Below are positions 16,649 through 25,650 of a stretch of DNA of 64,000 bases, one piece after another. The stretch covers positions 5,518,001 to 5,582,000 of the forward strand of contig NC_004663.1 of assembly GCF_000011065.1 (NCBI RefSeq), in the 5' to 3' direction. A program made the position numbers and the translations under genes. Below the pieces are notes generated by a model. The model made no database searches and was not told the DNA's origin. It worked only from the letters and a program-made list of their open reading frames with translations. The stretch is from Bacteroides thetaiotaomicron VPI-5482. GTDB lineage: Bacteria; Bacteroidota; Bacteroidia; Bacteroidales; Bacteroidaceae. Every line of letters starts with the position of its first letter. Position 1 is the stretch's first letter.

Positions 16649-18781
16649 ATGGGATTCTTTTTCGTCTATATACTAAAATCGGGGGTGTGCCTGTCATTGT
16701 TTTATTTGTTTTACAGGCTGCTGTTGAGTAAAGAAACGTTCTACCGTTTTAACCGGATTGCGTTGTTGGGCATTCTCGTGTTTTCTTTGTTGCTTCCGCT
16801 GATTGAAGTGACCAAGGCGCCGCAGAATGAAATAAATCAGGCAGTACTGACAATTGAACAACTACTTGTTATGGCAGAGAATCATCAGGAAACCCAGGTG
16901 ACAACAGTAGTGGAAGGAGATGATTTGGTAGATACGTGGAGAAGCCCAGTGCATTGGATAGAAATAGTTCTTCTATTTTATATAGCGGGCATATTTTTCC
17001 TTGTTTGCCGGAATGTCTATTCTTTATTCCGTCTTGTTCGGTTAATGAATACGGCGCAACGGAGACAGATAGATAAACATACTGTTTTGTTGGTTCATGA
17101 CCGGAATGTGGCACCCTTCAGTTGGATGAAGTTTGTTGTGATTTCACGAACTGATTTGGAGGAGAACGGACGTGAAATACTGATTCACGAATGTGCGCAT
17201 ATCAGAAAGCACCATTCTTGGGACTTGCTCATAGCAGATATCTGTATATTCTTTCAGTGGTTTAATCCTGGAGCGTGGTTATTGAAACAGGAATTGCAGA
17301 ATATCCATGAATACGAAGCCGACGAAGCGGTCATTAATGAGGGTATAAACGCTAGAGATTATCAATTATTATTAATAAAAAAAGCCGTTGGCACAAGGCT
17401 CTACTCTATGGCCAACAGCTTTAATCACAGTAAACTTAAGAAACGTATCACTATGATGTTAAAAGAAAAATCAAATCCTTGGGCGCGTTTGAAATACTTA
17501 TATGTACTTCCGTTGGCTGCTATTGCAGTAACCGCTTTTGCCCGTCCCGAAATCTCTGAAAAGGCTGACGAGATTTCTGCCGTCAAAGTTAATGATTTGG
17601 CTGCAATTGTAGAAGCAAAAGTGGAAGAAATCACCAAAGATGTGCTGAAAGACTCCCTGAAAGCTAAGCCCTATGTAGTGCCTGAGAAATCAAAAATGTA
17701 TGGAGGACGTTGGGTTTCTAAGGATTCATCGATTGTATATTCAGCAGATTCAGTTGTAATATTCAATGATTCCGTTGCTTCCAAGCGAAGTTCGGTTGTT
17801 TTATATGGTGGCCGTTTTGAACGGATATCGGAATCAAATAAGCCTCTTATATTGGTAGATGGTAAGGAAGTATCTAAAGATACATTGTATTCGATAATGA
17901 ATGATGAAGCCAACCCGAATCGAATAAAGACTGTGTCTATATTACGTAGCGATGCGGCTCTTTCTATCTATGGCGAGAAAGGAAAACATGGTGTTTATGA
18001 TATTGAATTACTGCCGAATGCGGATAACCACTTTCGAATTACTAAAACTCAGGCTAAATTTAAGACTAAAACCGGATCATTTCCTAAACTGAACTCTGTC
18101 CCTGGCATTGGCGGACTTCCCATTCGTGGTGTATATGATGGTGAGGAACCACTAGTAGTGATTGACGGTAAAGAAGTTTTGGAACCTAATGCTTTGTCTA
18201 AGATTTCTCCGGATCGTATAAAAAGCTTTTCTGTCTTGAAATCAGAGGCTGCTTTGGAGGCTTATGGTGAGAAGGCGAAGAATGGAGTGATTTTGATAGA
18301 CTTGCTTTCTGAGGAGGAATATGAAGACATTAAAAAGAATCCGCAACGTCCCTATAACAATGCTTGGGAGATGGCAATGAATATCCACGATAATAAAGTT
18401 GTTCCTACAGGAAAGGTATTATTCTTTATTGATGGTAAGGAAGCCTCGGAAGAAGAATTGAAAAATATTCCGGCAAATGAAGTGCGTGGAGTATCACGTA
18501 TTGATAATAGCGGGGAGGGTGAAACTACGATCCGTGTTGAAACGGAAAGAAATTCGGATAAGTGGGTATTGGCTTCGGGTATTGTAATGGATAAGGAAGG
18601 AAAGCCTATGGAAGGAGTCACTATTACTATGTATGGAACTTCATCGTCTACAAAGACTGATGCAACTGGACACTTTGAGCTGAAAACTCCTAAAGACGCC
18701 TCTCTCCAGATTTCTCGGGGTGAGAAGGTGCTTTTCAGGACAAAAGCTGCAAAAGATATAAAAATCGTATTGGATAAATAA
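16649..18781 (+). CDS. M56 metallopeptidase sensor with two TonB-plug-like repeats, second of three
   Basis: This 710-aa paralogue has HECAH at residues 180-184, the EYEADEAV second-motif region and the same four membrane segments. After the last membrane segment come plug-like units: about 399-456 (ILVDGKEVSKDTL then AALSIYGEKGKHGVYDIEL), 501-553 (VVIDGKEVLEPNAL then AALEAYGEKAKNGVILIDL), and a degenerate unit at 588-633. A carboxypeptidase-regulatory-like beta domain (about 638-710) closes the protein. The units resemble the end of SusC plug domains (SIEVLKDAxAxAIYGxRGANGV). It starts 17 bp after the first M56 gene. Confidence 0.88.
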   Translation: MGFFFVYILKSGVCLSLFYLFYRLLLSKETFYRFNRIALLGILVFSLLLPLIEVTKAPQNEINQAVLTIEQLLVMAENHQETQVTTVVEGDDLVDTWRSPVHWIEIVLLFYIAGIFFLVCRNVYSLFRLVRLMNTAQRRQIDKHTVLLVHDRNVAPFSWMKFVVISRTDLEENGREILIHECAHIRKHHSWDLLIADICIFFQWFNPGAWLLKQELQNIHEYEADEAVINEGINARDYQLLLIKKAVGTRLYSMANSFNHSKLKKRITMMLKEKSNPWARLKYLYVLPLAAIAVTAFARPEISEKADEISAVKVNDLAAIVEAKVEEITKDVLKDSLKAKPYVVPEKSKMYGGRWVSKDSSIVYSADSVVIFNDSVASKRSSVVLYGGRFERISESNKPLILVDGKEVSKDTLYSIMNDEANPNRIKTVSILRSDAALSIYGEKGKHGVYDIELLPNADNHFRITKTQAKFKTKTGSFPKLNSVPGIGGLPIRGVYDGEEPLVVIDGKEVLEPNALSKISPDRIKSFSVLKSEAALEAYGEKAKNGVILIDLLSEEEYEDIKKNPQRPYNNAWEMAMNIHDNKVVPTGKVLFFIDGKEASEEELKNIPANEVRGVSRIDNSGEGETTIRVETERNSDKWVLASGIVMDKEGKPMEGVTITMYGTSSSTKTDATGHFELKTPKDASLQISRGEKVLFRTKAAKDIKIVLDK
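17357..17644 (+). repeat. 288-bp near-identical tract, copy 1 (in second M56 gene)
   Basis: By hand count this stretch differs from 19570-19857 at about 14 of 288 bases with no gaps, while sequence on either side diverges quickly. It codes for the end of the protease domain, the last membrane segment and the first extracytoplasmic residues. Most differences are at third codon positions. Confidence 0.8.
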
Positions 18782-18876
18782 CTTAGGAATCAATATACTT
18801 AATAAAATGGTCATTCAGCGTCCTTATTATTTATACTAATCCGGGTTAAAACTATATTTGTCTCCTTTAAATATCA

Positions 18877-21324
18877 ATGACTATGGGAATCTTTCTTATC
18901 TATATTTTGAAATCGGCGGTTTGTCTGTCTTTATTTTATCTGTTTTACAGATTGTTGTTAAGTAAGGAAACATTCCATCGGTTCAACAGGATAGCCTTAT
19001 TAGGGATATTATTTTTATCCCTGCTGATTCCCTTTATAGAGGTGACTACTGCTCATCAGACCGAATTGAGTCAGACCGTACTGACAGTTGAGCAACTATT
19101 GATGATGGCGGAAGCTATGGATCCCGCGGAGGTGTCGGTTGCACAGCCGGAGGAACTTTCCATTTCCTGGGTACAAGTTCTGTTGCTGTTTTATCTGGTT
19201 GGTATTATATTCTTTGCATGCCGTAATCTTTACTCTTTATCCCGTTTACTATTACTGATTAAATCGGGTAAACGGGAAAGGCTTAAAGGAGGAGTCAGAC
19301 TGATTGTTCTGGAACGGGAGGTCGCTCCTTTCAGTTGGATGAGATATATCGTTATTTCCCGGAAAGATTTGGAAGAGGATGGACGCGAGATTCTGATTCA
19401 TGAAATGGCACATATTCAGAATCGTCATTCCATCGATTTGTTGGTAGCTGATATCTGTATCTTTTTTCAATGGTTCAACCCCGGTATATGGCTGCTGAAA
19501 CAGGAATTACAGAATATTCATGAATATGAAGCCGATGAAACAGTTATTAATGAAGGTATTGATGCGAAAGATTATCAGTTATTATTAATAAAAAAAGCCG
19601 TTGGCACAAGGCTCTACTCTATGGCCAACAGCTTTAATCACAGTAAACTTAAAAAACGTATCACTATGATGTTAAAAGAAAAATCGAATCCTTGGGCACG
19701 TTTGAAGTACTTGTATGTACTTCCGTTGGCAACTATTGCAGTAACCGCTTTTGCCCGTCCCGAAATCTCCGAAAGAGTTGAGGAGATTTCTGCAGTCAAA
19801 GTTAATGATTTGGCTGCAATTGTAGAAGCAAAAGTGGAAGAAATCACCAAAGATGTGTCGAATATTACTTCTGGAGATTCACTGAAAAAGTTGGTAGTCA
19901 CGGGTGATTCAATATTGAAGGAGAAGGGAACAATATCTATTTATGGAGAAAAAGGAAAGAATGGGGTGTTGGCTACTAAACTACTGCCGGATGAAGATAA
20001 TCATTTTAAAATAACCAAAACTCAAGCAAAAATAAAGCCGGGAATGAATACATCTGTAGATAAATCGAAACTTATGGGTACCCATATTGGGGGGATATCT
20101 ACGGTGGATTTGCGAGATAAAGATGTATTGGTGATCATTGATGGTAAAGAATCTTCTCGTACTGTGGTAGATGCTTTAGATCCAAGTCGTATTGAAAGTA
20201 TTTCTATATTAGATGGAAAAGAGGCTACAGATATTTATGGAGATAAAGCGAAAAACGGGGCTATGGTTATTCAGTTACATTCAACCGCAGAACAAATATT
20301 GCAGAATAAGTACAAGATTGATGCTATTTCAAAAACGAGATTAGATGCTCTCAATCGTGGAAGTAAGAATTGGGGTGTAACGTTTCATTCAGTAAGTGGT
20401 AAGAAGCCGTTAGTTTATATAGATGGCAAAGAAGCCGTTGGCGAAGAAGCTTTATCCAGTGTCTCTCCGGAACGTATTAAAAGTATATCTGTAATGAAAG
20501 ACAAAGCAGCTGTAGAGGTTTATGGAGAGAGGGGGAAAGATGGAGTAGTTTTAGTTGATTTGTTGACGGAAGAAGAATATCAGAATAAACAAAAATTTCC
20601 AAAACCTGCAAAGGTAAGGACTGAGAGCGAATCACCTAAAAAATCACACTTTTATATGGGGGGATCTCATGATGAGGAATGGCATGTTGCTCAAGCTAAA
20701 AAAAAGCCTTTGGTTATTATTGACGGTAAAGAAGCATTGGAAGAAGATGCTATTTCCAAACTTGCTCCTGATCGTATTAAAAACTTTACTATATTGAAAG
20801 ATAAATCAGCTACGGATATTTATGGGGAAAGAGGGAAAAATGGGGTGCTGATTATCACTTTGTTTACAGATGCGGAATATGAGTTTAATAAAGCTAATCC
20901 GAAAAAGCCTTATGCAGATGCTTTGGAATTGGCAGAAAGCATGGCAAAAGATGTAGAAGGAGAAATTATTTATTGTATAGACGATGAAAAGATTAAGAAG
21001 TCTAAATTGAAAGGTATGTCTACCAAAAATATAAGATCGGTGTCTGTAAATGAAATGGATGGAACAAAGATTGTAAGATTGGAAACCGATAAATATCGTT
21101 CTGATTGGATTTCTGTAACTGGAGTTGTGACTGATGAAGAAGGAAAAACGATTGCGGCTACTGTGTTAGTAAAAGGAACAAATGATTATACTGTAGCTGA
21201 CGCAGATGGTCGTTTTAATTTGAAAGCGCCTAAAAATGGGATACTTCGGATTGCTGATGTCAATAAGTCTGTTGCTGAAGTGAAAGTAAAACCTATGCTT
21301 AAAGTAGTTTTGAAAGATAAATGA
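18877..21324 (+). CDS. M56 metallopeptidase sensor with three to five TonB-plug-like repeats, third of three
   Basis: This 815-aa paralogue carries HEMAH at residues 175-179 and EYEADETV. Its C-terminal half contains a half unit (TISIYGEKGKNGVLATKL, about 353-370), three full plug-like units near 416-468, 511-563 and 611-663 (each xxIDGKE ... SPxRIKSxSxxKDKxAxxxYGExGKxGV), a degenerate unit near 695-740, and a carboxypeptidase-regulatory-like tail (about 745-815). Unit spacing is about 95-100 residues. It has a 95-bp gap to the second gene, longer than the first gap, so it could have its own promoter. Its ligand is unknown. Confidence 0.88.
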   Translation: MTMGIFLIYILKSAVCLSLFYLFYRLLLSKETFHRFNRIALLGILFLSLLIPFIEVTTAHQTELSQTVLTVEQLLMMAEAMDPAEVSVAQPEELSISWVQVLLLFYLVGIIFFACRNLYSLSRLLLLIKSGKRERLKGGVRLIVLEREVAPFSWMRYIVISRKDLEEDGREILIHEMAHIQNRHSIDLLVADICIFFQWFNPGIWLLKQELQNIHEYEADETVINEGIDAKDYQLLLIKKAVGTRLYSMANSFNHSKLKKRITMMLKEKSNPWARLKYLYVLPLATIAVTAFARPEISERVEEISAVKVNDLAAIVEAKVEEITKDVSNITSGDSLKKLVVTGDSILKEKGTISIYGEKGKNGVLATKLLPDEDNHFKITKTQAKIKPGMNTSVDKSKLMGTHIGGISTVDLRDKDVLVIIDGKESSRTVVDALDPSRIESISILDGKEATDIYGDKAKNGAMVIQLHSTAEQILQNKYKIDAISKTRLDALNRGSKNWGVTFHSVSGKKPLVYIDGKEAVGEEALSSVSPERIKSISVMKDKAAVEVYGERGKDGVVLVDLLTEEEYQNKQKFPKPAKVRTESESPKKSHFYMGGSHDEEWHVAQAKKKPLVIIDGKEALEEDAISKLAPDRIKNFTILKDKSATDIYGERGKNGVLIITLFTDAEYEFNKANPKKPYADALELAESMAKDVEGEIIYCIDDEKIKKSKLKGMSTKNIRSVSVNEMDGTKIVRLETDKYRSDWISVTGVVTDEEGKTIAATVLVKGTNDYTVADADGRFNLKAPKNGILRIADVNKSVAEVKVKPMLKVVLKDK
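19570..19857 (+). repeat. 288-bp near-identical tract, copy 2 (in third M56 gene)
   Basis: Partner of 17357-17644. The sharp limits within otherwise diverged paralogues suggest gene conversion rather than simple recent duplication of whole genes. Confidence 0.8.
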
Positions 21325-21438
21325 GAGGATACATTATTTGATTAAAAATGAGCAGTTATATCCTGTTGAAATAAAAATATGGAATAAAAGCGATATACAC
21401 TATTATTAACTATTTGTTGAACTTAAAATTTTATTATT

Positions 21439-21882
21439 ATGAAAAAACAATTTTGTAAGATTTTACTAGCTGTTTCATTTCTTTTTCTTGTACCTGCACT
21501 TTGTATGAGTCAAAACTTAAAAGGAATCTGGAAACTTGTTCAGAGTGAAGGCTCTTCGCAAGTGGTCAGATATAAGGTACTTGATAAAGATGGCAATTAT
21601 TTCAATGTGGATGCGTATATCAAAGATGCTGTAGACGTGAGTTCAGGCAGCCGCAGTTCGGACGATGTATTTTGCCCGTACAAAATTACCCGTTCGGGGG
21701 AGTACAGCATCATTGCAAAAGGCCTTTACTGCGAGAAACTGCGTAATGAACATGGCAGATCGGCAAATGCTATCGTTCCTATATCTTACCGGATTGACGG
21801 AAAGAAAATGACGCTTCTGTTCCGGTTGGGCAATAATGTCTATCGGGAAGTTTATCAGAAGGTATCCAAACTGGGTAAATGA
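21439..21882 (+). CDS. DUF4488-like secreted protein
   Basis: This 147-aa protein has a signal peptide ending near ALCMSQ and a small lipocalin-like beta body beginning LKGIWKLVQSEG, with RIDGKKMTLLFRLGNNVYREVYQKV at the end. It fits the DUF4488 family of Bacteroides; no function is known. It lies 114 bp after the third M56 gene on the same strand, so it may belong to that operon. Its last 28 bases overlap the convergent miaA gene. Confidence 0.7.
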   Translation: MKKQFCKILLAVSFLFLVPALCMSQNLKGIWKLVQSEGSSQVVRYKVLDKDGNYFNVDAYIKDAVDVSSGSRSSDDVFCPYKITRSGEYSIIAKGLYCEKLRNEHGRSANAIVPISYRIDGKKMTLLFRLGNNVYREVYQKVSKLGK

Positions 21883-22781
21883 GTCAGATTTTGTAGACGG
21901 AGGTACTCAAGTATCTCCGTTTCTTGTTCCGGATGGAACCAGCGTATTTCTTCATCCCTTTTGAACCATGTCATCTGTTTGCGTGAATAAATGCGTGAAT
22001 TTTGCTTGATCTTTTCGATAGCGAAAGGGAGTTCCCATTCTCCGTCCAGATATTTGAACAGTTCTTTGTAACCTACGGTATTAAGAGAGTTTAGATGCCG
22101 GTAGGAGAGTACGGAACGTACTTCGTCCAGTAATCCTTCCTCCATCATTTGGTCTACACGACGATTAATGCGGTCATACAGTTCTTCTCTGTCACGGGTT
22201 AATCCGATCTTAAGAATGCGGAAAGGGCGTTCCTTTTTCTGTTGGGTGCGGAAAGATGTATATGTCTTTCCGGTCATGTAACAGATTTCCAATGCATGAA
22301 TCACCCGTTTTGGGTTTTTCAGGTCTACGATGCGATAGTAGTCCGGATCTAATAAACGGAGCTCTGCACAAAGTTGCTCCAATCCTTCTTCCTCATACTT
22401 TTGCAGCATCACCTGACGTGTTTCAGCATCAACGGTAGGGATGTCGTCAATCCCCTTGCAGATGGCATCTACATACATCATTGATCCACCAGTAAGTACT
22501 ACTACCTCATGTTCTGTGAATAATTGATGGAGGATTTCCATCGCTTCCTGCTCATATTGAGCGGCGCTGTAATAATCGGTAAGATGAAGAGTGCCTACCA
22601 GATAGTGAGGCACACGTTTTAATTGATCCGGGGTAGGAGCCGCCGTTCCTATTTTTAATTCAGCATAAAGTTGTCTCGAATCAGCGGAGACAATGCTGGT
22701 GTGAAAGTTCTCCGCCAGTCGCAGGCTTAATTCTGTTTTTCCTACTCCTGTAGGTCCGATTAAAACAATGAGAGTGGGCAT
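21855..22781 (-). CDS. miaA: tRNA dimethylallyltransferase
   Basis: MiaA prenylates A37 of tRNAs that read UNN codons. The 308-aa enzyme has the P-loop LIGPTGVGKTELSLRL, the DSRQLYAELKIGTAAP substrate region, the GGSMMYVDAICKGID motif and the C-terminal KQNSRIYSRKQMTWFKRD region that contacts the anticodon. Length is normal. It ends in a 28-bp convergent overlap with the DUF4488-like gene, and heptad arrays occupy the space before its start. Confidence 0.97.
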   Translation of the reverse strand: MPTLIVLIGPTGVGKTELSLRLAENFHTSIVSADSRQLYAELKIGTAAPTPDQLKRVPHYLVGTLHLTDYYSAAQYEQEAMEILHQLFTEHEVVVLTGGSMMYVDAICKGIDDIPTVDAETRQVMLQKYEEEGLEQLCAELRLLDPDYYRIVDLKNPKRVIHALEICYMTGKTYTSFRTQQKKERPFRILKIGLTRDREELYDRINRRVDQMMEEGLLDEVRSVLSYRHLNSLNTVGYKELFKYLDGEWELPFAIEKIKQNSRIYSRKQMTWFKRDEEIRWFHPEQETEILEYLRLQNLTHLPSLDTF

Positions 22782-22789
22782 GGATTTTA

Positions 22790-22817
22790 AAGTATTAAGT
22801 ATTAGGTGTTAAGTATT
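22790..22817 (+). repeat. Heptad array, four units, left arm
   Basis: Units AAGTATT, AAGTATT, AGGTGTT, AAGTATT. Two more units (AAATATT, AGGTATT) lie at 22835-22848. The array is the approximate inverse of 22874-22908, so the two could pair in RNA. Confidence 0.8.
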
Positions 22818-22873
22818 AAAGTGCCAGGGGATAAAAATATTAGGTATTAACTGCTTGTCACTGCATAGCAATT

Positions 22874-22908
22874 AATACCTAATACTTGATACTTAATACT
22901 TAAAACTT
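22874..22908 (+). repeat. Heptad array, five units, right arm
   Basis: Units AATACCT, AATACTT, GATACTT, AATACTT, AAAACTT. The last unit runs into the stop codon and last codons of the minus-strand acidic-protein gene that ends at 22900. Confidence 0.8.
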
Positions 22909-23454
22909 CTCTTCTTCATAAGAGCCACCCGCGTTACCACCTATGTCGAAGCCTTCCTGATCAAAATCTTCCATATCAAAGTCCTGATCACCATAGAAAT
23001 TTTCGTCCAGGTCGAGTGAACCGCTTGCAGCAGCCATTTCTTCAAAATCTACAGTTTGTGGCGGAGCATCACCCGATTTCTTGGTACATTTGGCACCATT
23101 CATATCTTTTCCGGTGATGATTTCAGACAATTCGATGAAGAAGCAACGCTCTGTCATGTAGTCGAATACATACAACAATTTTTGCTTTTCATCTTCTACC
23201 AGTTCGCTGATAGTAGTCTCTTTCATTATCCAACTATCCATTTCCGGATTGTCGTCCATTTCTTCCAAAGTGACTTCTTTTTCTTTTTCCCAATCATCAT
23301 CGCAGATAAAGAAGGAGGTCATCTGGTCGTTTGTGTACCCTACTGATTTCAGTATTGCTTCATGGAAGTCAAGAAATGTAGCTTCCGGATCAATTTGTAT
23401 TTCTCTGACAAAATCGTCAACTTCATCAGATATGATAGTAAATCTGTATATCAT
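22900..23454 (-). CDS. PRiA4_ORF3-like (plasmid pRiA4b ORF-3) domain protein, acidic tail
   Basis: This 184-aa protein begins MIYRFTIISDEVDDFVREIQID and continues DFHEAILKSVGYTNDQMTSFFICDDDWEK, the pattern of the pRiA4b ORF-3-like fold. The C-terminal third is strongly acidic and glycine-rich with repeats of the type DQDFDMEDFDQEGFDIGG, and is probably disordered. Function is unknown. It is the gene directly upstream of miaA in the minus-strand direction and 21 bp downstream of lpxA. Confidence 0.8.
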   Translation of the reverse strand: MIYRFTIISDEVDDFVREIQIDPEATFLDFHEAILKSVGYTNDQMTSFFICDDDWEKEKEVTLEEMDDNPEMDSWIMKETTISELVEDEKQKLLYVFDYMTERCFFIELSEIITGKDMNGAKCTKKSGDAPPQTVDFEEMAAASGSLDLDENFYGDQDFDMEDFDQEGFDIGGNAGGSYEEEKF

Positions 23455-23475
23455 AATATGACTATTTTGAACTGT

Positions 23476-24243
23476 TTATTTAATAATACCACGTTCTGAA
23501 TTACGGATGAAATTGATGATGTAGTCAATCTCCGGACTCTTCTCAACTTCATCTTCAATTTTCTTCAATGCATCTGTTGTATTCAGACCGCTTTGGTAAA
23601 TGATACGGTAAGCGTTATGAATACTTTCGATTACTTCATTGGCAAAACCACGGCGACGAAGGCCGATAATGTTGATACCGCTGAAAGCTATGGGCTCACG
23701 TCCTGCAATGATATAAGGAGGGATATCTTTACTGAAGCGGCATCCGCCCTGAATCATTACATGGCTGCCTACATGGCAGAACTGATGCATTAATACATTG
23801 GCACTGATAATAGCATTGTCGTCAATAACGATTTCACCTGCCATCTTGGTGGAGTTGCCGATAATACATCCGTTACCGATCAGTGCATCGTGTGCTACAT
23901 GCACCCCTTCCATTAATAAGTTGTTGCTTCCTACAATGGTACGCCCTTTAGCTGCCGTACCACGGTTGACTGTAACATTCTCACGAATCAGATTATTGTC
24001 TCCGATCTCAGCAGTTGATTCTTCTCCACGAAACTTGAGGTCCTGTGGAACTGCTCCGATAACAGCACCCGGAAAGATCGTATTTCCATTACCAATGCGT
24101 GAACCATACAGGATGTTCACATTAGCCATAATCTTGTTGTTATCGCCAATAACTACGTTTTTATCAATAAATACAAAAGGCGCAATTTCTACATTTTCTC
24201 CGATTTTAGCTTCGGGATGAATATACGCTAGAGGACTTACCAT
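23476..24243 (-). CDS. lpxA: Acyl-ACP--UDP-N-acetylglucosamine O-acyltransferase
   Basis: LpxA performs the first acylation of lipid A synthesis in the cytoplasm. The 255-aa protein is a left-handed parallel beta-helix of hexapeptide repeats, with the catalytic histidine region in VHVAHDALIGNGC and a C-terminal helical part. It lies directly downstream of the lpxC-fabZ fusion (10 bp) and lpxD, forming a lipid A operon. Confidence 0.96.
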   Translation of the reverse strand: MVSPLAYIHPEAKIGENVEIAPFVFIDKNVVIGDNNKIMANVNILYGSRIGNGNTIFPGAVIGAVPQDLKFRGEESTAEIGDNNLIRENVTVNRGTAAKGRTIVGSNNLLMEGVHVAHDALIGNGCIIGNSTKMAGEIVIDDNAIISANVLMHQFCHVGSHVMIQGGCRFSKDIPPYIIAGREPIAFSGINIIGLRRRGFANEVIESIHNAYRIIYQSGLNTTDALKKIEDEVEKSPEIDYIINFIRNSERGIIK

Positions 24244-24253
24244 GTTTTTGGTT

Positions 24254-25639
24254 TTATTTATTTTTTACTATTTGTGCCATGAATTCTGCTTCGCAAACGA
24301 CTTTTTCGCCAACGAATGCATAACCTTTCATTGTGGAGATGCCACGACGGATCGGGGCTAATAATTCTACACGGAAAAGCAGTGTATCTCCCGGTACTAC
24401 TTTCTGGCGGAACTTTACGCCATCTATCTTCATGAAATAGGTAGAATAACGTTCCGGTTCGTCAACAGAATTAAGAACGAGCAAACCGCCTACCTGAGCC
24501 ATTGCTTCTATTTGAAGTACGCCCGGCATCACTGGTTCCTGTGGGAAATGTCCCTGGAAGAAAGGTTCGTTTGCTGTGATATTTTTGATACCTACGATAT
24601 AGCTGGCACCCATCTCAATTACCTTGTCTACCAATTGGAAAGGATAACGGTGGGGTAATAGCTCACGGATACGATTTACGTCCATCACCGGTTCGCGGTT
24701 ACAGTCGTATGTCGGTGCCTGTATTTCATGCAGGCGAATTTCCTTCCGCATCTGACGCGCAAACTTATTGTTGATGGTGTGACCGGGGCGGGTAGCAATG
24801 ATGCGACCTTTAATCGGTTTACCAATCAATGCAAGATCACCGATAACATCCAGCAGTTTGTGACGGGCACACTCGTTCGGCCAAACCAGTGGTTTGTGAT
24901 TGATGTACCCCAACTGATCCGCATCCATGTGAGGAACACCCATTACATCAGCCAGTTTGTCATAGCTTTCCTGTGACATTTTGCGTTCGTAAATAACGAT
25001 TGCGTTGTCGAGGTCACCACCTTTAATGAGGCCGGCGGAGAGAAGCGGCTCTATTTCACGAACAAAGACGAAAGTACGGCTGGCAGCCACTTCGTCTTTG
25101 AAATTGTGCATATCCTCAAGTGTTGCAAACTGATTCGGGATAATGGTTGAATCGTAGGAAACGAGTACATTCAGACTAAAATTCTCGTCCGGTAGCACGA
25201 TGATAGAAGAGCCGGTTGATTCGTCCCGGAATTCAATTTTAGATTTGATGATATAAAAATCCTTGACAGCACTTTGTTCTTCTGTTCCTACACGTTCTAT
25301 TTCTTGTACATAATATTGTGCACTACCGTCCAAAATCGGAAATTCCGGACCATTAACCTGGATAAGGCAGTTATCAATGCCCAATGCATAAAGGGCTGCC
25401 ATACCATGCTCTACGGTACTTACTTTGACTCCATTCTTTGACAATACTGTGCCACGGGTTGTTTCCGTCACATTGTCGGCTACTGCATCGATAGTTGGTT
25501 GTCCTTCCAGGTCAATACGCTGGATTTTATATCCATGATTGTCCGGGGCAGGATTAAAAGTTACAGTGAGATCAAGTCCAGTGTGAAGACCTTTCCCGCT
25601 CAGTGAAAAGCTATCTTTCAGCGTTTTTTGTTTCAGCAT
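24254..25639 (-). CDS. lpxC-fabZ: Bifunctional LpxC deacetylase / FabZ dehydratase
   Basis: One 461-aa protein joins UDP-3-O-acyl-GlcNAc deacetylase (about residues 1-305) with beta-hydroxyacyl-ACP dehydratase (about 316-461). LpxC zinc ligands are visible in STVEHGMAALYALGIDN and in ARHKLLDVIGDLAL. The FabZ active site has the histidine in FFQGHFPQEPVMPGV and the glutamate in LQIEAMAQVGG. The fusion is typical of Bacteroidetes and couples lipid A synthesis to fatty-acid supply. Confidence 0.97.
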   Translation of the reverse strand: MLKQKTLKDSFSLSGKGLHTGLDLTVTFNPAPDNHGYKIQRIDLEGQPTIDAVADNVTETTRGTVLSKNGVKVSTVEHGMAALYALGIDNCLIQVNGPEFPILDGSAQYYVQEIERVGTEEQSAVKDFYIIKSKIEFRDESTGSSIIVLPDENFSLNVLVSYDSTIIPNQFATLEDMHNFKDEVAASRTFVFVREIEPLLSAGLIKGGDLDNAIVIYERKMSQESYDKLADVMGVPHMDADQLGYINHKPLVWPNECARHKLLDVIGDLALIGKPIKGRIIATRPGHTINNKFARQMRKEIRLHEIQAPTYDCNREPVMDVNRIRELLPHRYPFQLVDKVIEMGASYIVGIKNITANEPFFQGHFPQEPVMPGVLQIEAMAQVGGLLVLNSVDEPERYSTYFMKIDGVKFRQKVVPGDTLLFRVELLAPIRRGISTMKGYAFVGEKVVCEAEFMAQIVKNK

Positions 25640-25650
25640 TGGTTACTTAT

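Noticed and set aside
15015..21324. Beta-lactam resistance operon
   Set aside because: BlaI and BlaR1-like proteins are present, but the sensors have no penicillin-binding domain and there is no beta-lactamase or PBP2a gene nearby.
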